DNA from: Pyxicephalus adspersus
Taxonomy: Eukaryota > Chordata > Amphibia > Anura > Pyxicephalidae
Direction: 5' to 3'
Assembly (NCBI RefSeq): GCF_032062135.1
Contig: NC_092859.1
Coordinates: 63,553,994 to 63,617,993 of the forward strand
Length of the DNA: 64,000 nt
Below, one piece after another: positions 56,951-64,000 of this stretch. Numbering within the stretch: the stretch's first letter is position 1; every line of letters starts with the position of its first letter. The notes beneath the pieces are model-generated. The model saw nothing but the letters and a program-made list of their open reading frames with translations, was not told the DNA's origin and ran no database searches. The position numbers were made by a program, and so were the translations under genes.

Positions 56951-58300
56951 TATGAGAAAATACAGACCAAAAAAAAAATCTTATAGCTTAAAAATAAATT
57001 CAATTTATTTTTTTAAAAGCAGATCTATAGTATTGTAGAAGTGAAAACATGATGATATTTAATTTGCTACAGCCAGATGTAAATATCATTTTAGGCATAT
57101 AATACCTGATTGCTATGAGGCCTAACACACCCATTCCTGTTGGTGGAATACATTGATAATATTATAAGGTGCAGGATCTAGAAACCAAAATCTCTGCCTG
57201 GAAATAGCCTGCACATCCACTAAATAAAGGGCTACCTGTGTAATGGCACATTGTGCCATGGAATAAATAACAAAATAAGCATGGGCAAAAAAACAGCTGC
57301 AGTAAGTGCTATATTGGCTAGTGATTCAACTGACTAGTCACATACTGTTTACAATTTAGGGTTGCCTGAATCACTTTAAGGCAACAAGTTCTTTTCTAGA
57401 CTATTTCAGACTACCCTCTATATTAGTCAACAGCCAAAACATTTACCTTTCCTTTTCCAAACCATAAAAGAATGGCTAGAACAGACTGCAATTATGCTAG
57501 AACATGATATCTGAATCATATCTATATCTATTTACAATCCTTGTCAATAAAGATTGTAATTAATTGTTATGGGTTCATATGTTACAGGCAGCTTATTTCC
57601 CAAATACCCTATATACCATTAAATCATAAACTCCAACCAAAAGTAAGGAAGAGAACTTCTCTTAGGCTTCCACTGCTGTCTTTGTATCCCATTGGGAGTT
57701 TTGCCTGGAGTTAAGCATTAGAAATACTATTACATTACATCACACACCTTCAATGGGTCCAAGCATCTGCAGTCAACAACTGCAGTCTTACTCCCACAGA
57801 TCAAGTCTTAATAGTGAGTTTTACTGTAATAGAAAAGTTGTTCTGTGTATAGGTGGCCATGATACATTACAACCAATGTGTCAGGAAACTTATATACTTA
57901 CTGGTTAAAAGATGCTGGCATTATCCTCCTAATACCAGTTCCTACAAATCTTTGTCTCTATTCTCTCTGGCAGCTGAGAAATGCTGCCTACTGAGCCTTG
58001 CACATCTTATGAGAACTATGTGTACATAACACTGGGGAACAATTTTGAACAACTTTTTTGTTAACTTCAATTTTTAAGCTTATTTACACTAAAATATGTA
58101 TGCTGAATCTGAAAGTGCAGTTAGTTTTTTTCTATCACATCAGTTTTTTTTTCTCTACCGCTTTTATTAATGCGAGTGGTGTAGCATTGATTTGTATAGG
58201 TTATTCATTTGCACGCAAGACAGTGTGGTCAGAGGTTGTGCGCTGCTCTACGTAGCGAATAAGCAAAATTTATTTTTCTACTTACACACATTTCTTTTCT
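56951..58300. other. Unclassified AT-rich region
   Basis: No gene recognised. Confidence 0.4.
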
Positions 58301-58308
58301 TTCACATC

Positions 58309-59290
58309 ATGTCTGGCTCTGCTGATTCTCGTCGTAAGTGCCTAAACAACCCTGATTCATTTTGTTATATGTGTGGCATTTTCACCATTCCCAGTTAAAG
58401 GGGGAATATCAGCACATTTGAAGAGCAAGCCTATTTGGCATATTTCAAAATAAACTTGGTGATCAAGATAAGTCTTGGGCCCCTTATAAGGTGTGCAAAC
58501 AGTGTGTCGAGGGTTTACAGATGTGGACAAAGGGAACACGTGATAAGATGCCATTTGGTATACCTATGGATTGGCGAGAGCCAGGAGATCATTTCAGTGA
58601 CTGTACTTTTGTATAGTGAAAACTTCAGAATATAACAAGAAAAATAAATGTAACACAGAGTAACCTAATCTACCATCGGCTATACGACCAGTGGCTCATT
58701 CAGATGAAATTCCAGTGCCAGTTTTCATTACACTACCCTCTCTTGAAGAACATGATTATGATGAACTTTGTGACAACAATGATGTTTGAAATTGAAGAGG
58801 ACTCTGTTCGTAAGGAAATTGATCAGCATGATTTGCCACGTGATTTGGGACTATCGAAGAAGGCTTTAGAATTCCTAGCATCAAGACTGTGTGAGAAAAA
58901 CTTACTTGAAAAAGGAAAAACAGGTATCGTACTTTCGAACTAGAGAAATTGCATTGTACTTTCGAACCAGAGAAATTGCATTTCCGCAGTACTTTAGAAC
59001 TGACAGTGGCTTTGTGTATTGCCATAAAAGATAAACATTTCATCAGGACATTGTCAGAAGTCGAAAAAAATGCATGGTTATCATTCAAAGTCATTGTCAA
59101 GGACTTTCTTGGAAACACACAAGCAAATAATTACACAGAAATTGTCCAGAACACTGGAGAGCTACAAAATGCTTGGTTGCAATACAAGCATCAAGGTGCA
59201 TTTTCTGCATGAAGGTCATGGAAGGATGGTATCGGGGTGGATAGGATGTATATATGATGGCTGACTATTGGTGGAGGGTACCCTGTATCG
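58309..59290 (+). pseudogene. Degenerate copy of a transposon-like zinc-motif protein family
   Basis: From the Met at 58309 the frame reads MSGSADSRRKCLNNPDSFCY, then CGIFTIPS and a stop. Shifted frames continue with YLAYFKINLGDQDKSW, VCKQCVEGLQMW, KMPFGIPMDWREPGDHFSDC, then (58686-58790) VAHSDEIPVPVFITLPSLEE and (58850-58925) RDLGLSKKALEF with SRLCEKNLLEKG. After a jump, 59030-59215 reads HFIRTLSEVEKNAWLSFKVI and VKDFLGNTQANNYTEIV. From memory this order matches an unnamed repetitive protein family seen in many vertebrate and arthropod genomes. Cys pairs in the N-terminus suggest a zinc-binding domain. The large middle part (expected about 200 codons) is missing, and several stops are present. 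The family's biochemical role is not known to me. Confidence 0.65.
58929..58982 (+). repeat. 27-bp perfect-length tandem duplication in the pseudogene
   Basis: Two adjacent 27-bp units (58929-58955 and 58956-58982) start GTACTTTCGAAC and end AGAAATTGCATT, differing by one base (T/C at the 13th position). The unit is nine codons, so it does not itself shift the frame. Confidence 0.9.
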
Positions 59291-60337
59291 TGATAGCAAA
59301 AAACTGGGGTAATTCCTGGATTCACCACCCAAACATTTGTAAAAAACAAGTGTAAGATCTAACTCAACAAAAAATCCAGTGTAATACAACCACAAGAAAA
59401 CTAAAGCCACTTTTGTTATGAAAACTAAATTTCTATGGTGTTCCTTTTACAAAAATGAGAAGTTGTGTGTGTTTATGCAGTGGTGGCAATCTAGGATATG
59501 TGTCTGTATAAAATGAAAATGAGGGGTTTGTTTTACATCAGTAAAGTAGCAAGTGCAAAACTGTGCATTGGTGTACTAGTGGCAAGTGCATACATTTATA
59601 TTTTTCAAGAGTGTGCATGTTGTGATTGAGTGGGAAAGATTCCCATGCAGTGTTGTGCACTGTACCTAGGACACAAGCAGGCTTGCAACTATTGTGTTGT
59701 GGAGGCAAGCCCAGTTGTGTGCCATTCTGTTTCATGAACAGTCTGCAAACAGCATGTAAAAACTGCTGTGCCAGCATATCAGCATTATATATTAGCAATA
59801 CCAGTTTAATTTATATATAGAAAAAGAAGGATTTTTTTTTTTAAATAAAACCAGTTCCTAGTTTGTTCTTTATTACACTTTGTTTACCTTAATCAGACTT
59901 GGTTAACTCCCTTCACCACTTTTAATTTCTTTTTTTTTTTTTTTCAATGGTAATGTTTCATTAAAAAAGTTTGTTGTAAACAACTTTCCAATGCTTTGTC
60001 CCAGAATCATATTGTTCATAGAGTAATTTTACATAAGGCAAACTACAAAATAAAATGCATACTTTTTATCTACAATAACCTAAAACAATGCAGTATTTGC
60101 TGGTAATCAGTGTACAATATTTACTGTAAAACTCTACTTTGTCACAGTGAACAGTCAATAGACCAACATCAATTTATAATATTATTATTGAACTTTACAT
60201 ATAAACCTGTTTGCAGATTGCAGCCTTAGTCTTGTATTAACTATTGTTTAATTATTTGATTAAACTTACAGCAAAAAAAGATAGGATATACAGAAAAATA
60301 AATTCTTGGAGCTCACCTGCAGAGATCAGACAACTCT
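59291..60337. other. Unclassified AT-rich region
   Basis: No gene recognised. Confidence 0.4.
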
Positions 60338-60480
60338 GGTCTGTTTATAAAGCAGAGAATCTGAAATTCACTGAAACATTTTCTGGTGGAAAATCTTCCA
60401 GGTCTTGGTGTTTCAAAAGCAATAATTCATTCTCCACCAGGAAATGTTTTAGTGAATGTCAGATTCTCAATAAACAGACC
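60338..60480. mobile_element. Short foldback MITE / hairpin
   Basis: Left arm 60338-60390 (GGTCTGTTTATAAAGCAGAG...TTTTCTGGTGGA) and right arm 60433-60480 (TCCACCAGGAAATG...TAAACAGACC) are inverted copies with a few mismatches and a ~42-nt loop. A transcript would fold into a long imperfect hairpin of pre-miRNA-like size. Confidence 0.85.
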
Positions 60481-61039
60481 ACCTATTGACACCAAATCAT
60501 AAAACAAACATCAGATTTGCAATCAACCCCATAAATGGAAAATATGCATAAAATAGGTGATGTTTTTGGACAGATTCTGGAGCCCACCTTTTATATATAA
60601 TATATAAAATACTGCACCTCTTCAGTAAACACGACTCGAATTACAGTTCCCAATACTGTATACATGTATGCTGCAACCATTTTAAACCACTAGATGGCAA
60701 TGTCATACTGCACAGACACATGCCTACATTGAATCATTGTATAGTCAGTTAATATAAATTTTTTTTTTATGTTTAATCAGCTGAGTAATAAGGGTGTTCA
60801 TTCTGTTTGACTTTTGTAGGTATGGTAAAATTAGCACAAATTTGCATTGTTTGGCTGCAGTGAGATCTACACACCCTGTCCCCCTCAAAAAATAAAAAAA
60901 ATTTTAAGGCTTCTTCCAGGCTTAGTACACATGAACTGATTCTCTGTCAGTTTTGACAGACTGGTGTCAATTTTCCAATTAGTATTCAGTCAGAAGTTCA
61001 AAAACATGATGCACATGGTGCATGGTGTGATATTCTTTC
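60481..61039. other. Unclassified AT-rich stretch
   Basis: No gene recognised. Confidence 0.4.
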
Positions 61040-62149
61040 CTTATAAAGCCTTACTACTAAATTTACCTCCTCAAATCTTACAAAGGCTAGAGTCAAGTTT
61101 TACTTACAATTGGCATACAGATTCCATAAAATACTTGGGTGCGTACTTGACCCCATCTTATCAAACCTTATATCAACACAACTATAACATAATGTTTTGG
61201 GAGATAAGTAATTTAATGCATGAGTGGAAAACTCTCTCTCATTATTCAGGCAGCTTGCCCTTATGAAAATGATATTTCCTAAAATGCTGTATCTATTCAA
61301 AATGTTACCTATCCTAATCCTAACATAAATACTTTTTCAGGCTTATGTGTTAAACGTTATCTGGGCCTATATCTCATAGGCTATCGAAATCAGTTATATG
61401 ATCATTAAAGGAAAATGGAAGATGGGCGTGTTCCTAATTTTGTCAACTACTGCTACGCTAATTCAAATGGAAAAATGAAGAAATAATGAAAATAGAAAGG
61501 CTTTTAAAGTTGCACTTATATTAGGCTGGACACTATAAAGGTTTACCTGCTATGTTACATAGAACTCCTCCCCTATGTTCATCCTCACTATTTTACATTA
61601 CTACTACGCTACTCTTTGAGCTTCACTGAATCCTTTTAAAAAAAATGGACAGAGATGGAGCAGCTGTGGCTTGCCCCTATTCAACCCAATGCAATGCTTT
61701 TAAATCTATTTTGAATTTTGCAAATTTTTTTTACAGCTATGTTCAGATTCGCCATTTTGTCCCGACTATACCTAAAGATCTGACTTTTTCTAACCCCACC
61801 CTATTTGAGTTGGCATGTCTGGGGGGTCCAGAAAGAAAAGCTTGATTTCTGATATTTATCGTATTTTAGCAAGGGAGGAAGCCGACAATCAACCTTCTCA
61901 CCAATTTATGCACAAATGGGAAATTCCCGTCTCTGGGTAGGCTAATTCCATATGAAATTTGGAAGATAATCTGGGATCATACAACCTTGAGTTCATAGTG
62001 CACCTTATACTGTGAAAACACATATCAGATTAATTGGTATTAAACTGCATGCTAAATTTCAAGGGGTGAGTAATCTCTGCTGGCACTGCAAAAAAGCAAT
62101 TGGCTCGCTATATAATATCTTATGGTTCTGCCTAGCTATTATATCATGT
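61040..62149 (+). pseudogene. L1 ORF2 post-RT region, part 1
   Basis: LLLNLPPQILQRLESSF then SIKYLGAYLTPSYQTLY is the L1 segment after the RT palm (equivalent to LNYLGTPI in the copy at 41775). Frame changes lead to a degraded MIFPKMLYLFKMLPI-like block, then SYVQIRHFVPTIPKD (61730-61775) and, near 62030-62110, LIGIKLHAKFQGVSNLCWHC, part of the Cys-containing C-terminal domain. It is cut at 62149 by the pogo-like insertion and continues at 63186. Confidence 0.82.
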
Positions 62150-62151
62150 TA

Positions 62152-63183
62152 CCGTGTTTCCCCGATTTTAAAACATCCCCATTAAGTAAGCCACCCCGAT
62201 TTTTGAAAAAAAAAATTAAAATAAGACACCCGTTAATAAGACATCTGATCCTGCGTGTGTGTCCTTTATGCTGGCTGCAGCGTGTGTGTTCTTGATGCTG
62301 GCTGCAGCNNNNNNNNNNNNNNNNNNNNNNNNNNNNNNNNNNNNNNNNNNNNNNNNNNNNNNNNNNNNNNNNNNNNNNNNNNNNNNNNNNNNNNNNNNNN
62401 NNNNNNNNNNNNNNNNNNNNNNNNNNNNNNNNNNNNNNNNNNNNNNNNNNNNNNNNNNNNNNNNNNNNNNNNNNNNNNNNNNNNNNNNNNNNNNNNNNNN
62501 NNNNNNNNNNNNNNNNNNNNNNNNNNNNNNNNNNNNNNNNNNNNNNNNNNNNNNNNNNNNNNNNNNNNNNNNNNNNNNNNNNNNNNNNNNNNNNNNNNNN
62601 NNNNNNNNNNNNNNNNNNNNNNNNNNNNNNNNNNNNNNNNNNNNNNNNNNNNNNNNNNNNNNNNNNNNNNNNNNNNNNNNNNNNNNNNNNNNNNNNNNNN
62701 NNNNNNNNNNNNNNNNNNNNNNNNNNNNNNNNNNNNNNNNNNNNNNNNNNNNNNNNNNNNNNNNNNNNNNNNNNNNNNNNNNNNNNNNNNNNNNNNNNNN
62801 NNNNNNNNNNNNNNNNNNNNNNNNNNNNNNNNNNNNNNNNNNNNNNNNNNNNNNNNNNNNNNNNNNNNNNNNNNNNNNNNNNNNNNNNNNNNNNNNNNNN
62901 NNNNNNNNNNNNNNNNNNNNNNNNNNNNNNNNNNNNNNNNNNNNNNNNNNNNNNNNNNNNNNNNNNNNNNNNNNNNNNNNNNNNNNNNNNNNNNNNNNNN
63001 NNNNNNNNNNNNNNNNNNNNNNNNNNNNNNNNNNNNNNNNNNNNNNNNNNNNNNNNNNNNNNNNNNNNNNNNNNNNNNNNNNNNNNNNNNNNAAAAATAA
63101 GACATCCCCTGAAAATAAGACCTAGGGCATATTTTGGCATTTCAAAAAATATAAGAGAGTGCCTTATAATCGGGGAAACAGGG
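62152..63183. mobile_element. Tc1/pogo-like element inserted in L1, containing the assembly gap
   Basis: Inverted termini CCGTGTTTCCCCGATT and (- strand) CCCTGTTTCCCCGATT with TA on each side (62150-62151, 63184-63185). The subterminal AATAAGACAC/AATAAGACAT words are typical of this MITE group. Before the gap there are two ~27-bp tandem units (GCTGGCTGCAGCGTGTGTGT-type), suggesting that the unresolved 784 bases are a minisatellite. Confidence 0.88.
62309..63092. other. Assembly gap (784 N)
   Basis: Undetermined bases. The long open frames running through it are artefacts. Confidence 1.
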
Positions 63184-63185
63184 TA

Positions 63186-63729
63186 GGGTATGGTGGAGCT
63201 TCCCACTCGTTGACCTTGGTTCTTATTGTAAAAGACCTGCTAACTTATCTCTTAGGCCTTCTTATTAGGGATTTACCTAAGCCACTGGCGAAAGGGGTTA
63301 CCCCTGTTCTGAATGCAGTGTGCTGTTTGATAACTTTGAAATGGAAGTCACCCACAACCCCATCAGGACTGGACTTATATAAAAGAATTCAAGACGTTAA
63401 ATAAATTGATTACCTTACTGCCAAAATAAATGATTGGTTTGAGTTGGGGGTCTTTAAGGCCTCTATTTCGTTTTAGAATATATTAGACATATGTTGGGTG
63501 TAAATTTCAACTTACCAACTGTATGCATTAAATTTGGAAATGACTCTTGGTTTTGTTACTTCTACCTATGTAATGCAAATATTTTAGAGGGACTTGATAT
63601 TTTGTAGTGTAGTACTAGAAGGTAAGTTGTCACTCTGTTGTGGCATGTTTTTTCCCTTTTTTTTTTTTCCCCTCTTTCTTACTGTTATTGTTTTTAGTTC
63701 TTGTTTATAGTTCTGTATTTATATTTTGT
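63186..63729 (+). pseudogene. L1 ORF2 C-terminus, part 2, and 3' UTR
   Basis: LLGLLIRDLPKPLAKGV, then LITLKWKSPTTPSGLDLYKR and IQDVK match the last ~60 residues of L1 ORF2 (compare ARIQDIRLMEYL of the copy at 42380). A stop follows near 63402, then T-rich 3' UTR up to the TTAA-MITE at 63730. Confidence 0.8.
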
Positions 63730-64000
63730 TTAACCACCTGGGTGTTTCACTGATGTCTGGATTTCTGTACCAGTACACTGTTTTTCATGAATTTTTTTTT
63801 TTTTTAAATTGTAGACCTGTAACTTACAGAAATATGTCTGAACAAGGGTCTAGTAGATATCCTGATTATAATAAAATTTGAAACGCACAATCATGTAAAA
63901 AAAAAAAAAATTCCTTTAATAATAAAATAAATAAAAAACACAAAAATCAAACAATTAAACAAGAATGCATAAATAAATAAAAAATACTGAAAATGCAATA
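63730..64000. mobile_element. TTAA-target MITE (family C), second copy, cut by the window end
   Basis: It starts TTAACCACCTGGGTGTTTCA, the complement of the right end of the copy at 44830-45584, and shares the ACTGTTTTTCATGAA and TTGTAGACCTGTAACTT words. The far terminus is outside the window. It appears inserted at the end of the L1 3' UTR. Confidence 0.8.

Noticed and set aside
62139..63206. Very long ORFs on both strands
   Set aside because: They run across the 784-base N gap and are artefacts of undetermined bases.

Overview
The window looks like gene-poor, repeat-dense DNA from a vertebrate nuclear genome, most probably an anuran amphibian. I infer this from the mix of repeats: L1-type and Tx1-like LINEs, Penelope-like elements, a CR1 3' tail, a tRNA-type SINE, and many hAT, Tc1/mariner, Harbinger and TTAA-target DNA transposons and MITEs. 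It is AT-rich, there is no operon-like gene packing, and I found no convincing exon of a host protein gene. Almost every coding signal belongs to a decayed mobile element.

Layout: 1-2.9 kb holds a GC-rich MITE end nested in an LTR-like repeat, a Penelope-like reverse transcriptase remnant (- strand) and the 5' third of an L1 (- strand). 2.9-12.9 kb is mostly unclassified AT-rich sequence with a clean hAT MITE at 4167-4564. 12.9-15.1 kb carries a long foldback element, a Tc1 transposase relic and two MITEs of the GC-rich family. 15.1-20.1 kb is mostly unclassified, with a run of 29 G. 20.1-23.3 kb has a CR1 tail and a Penelope-like element (+) split by a 574-576 bp insertion. 24.4-25.6 kb has three ~200 bp tandem units between ~125 bp direct repeats. 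26.3-31.75 kb is dominated by a Tx1-like LINE (+).

31.75-33.2 kb is a 51-bp minisatellite mixed with antisense 28S rRNA pseudogene pieces. 34.05-43.14 kb is a ~75-bp satellite whose monomers are built of short palindromes. It is split by a 5.65 kb L1 (37123-42771) flanked by the 8-bp duplication CTATACAA. 43-55 kb holds scattered DNA transposons (hAT, TTAA-MITE, a split Tc1, a pogo-like MITE and an 844-bp Harbinger derivative that still encodes a transposase N-terminal region) plus a SINE. 55-57 kb is another 5'-end-only L1. 58.3-59.3 kb is a degenerate copy of a transposon-like protein family. 61-63.7 kb is an L1 3' portion interrupted by a Tc1/pogo-like element that contains a minisatellite and the 784-base assembly gap. 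The window ends inside a second TTAA-MITE.

Nothing here works together as a pathway. The interest lies in the nesting of elements, the structure of the satellites, and a few partial coding units that remain open.
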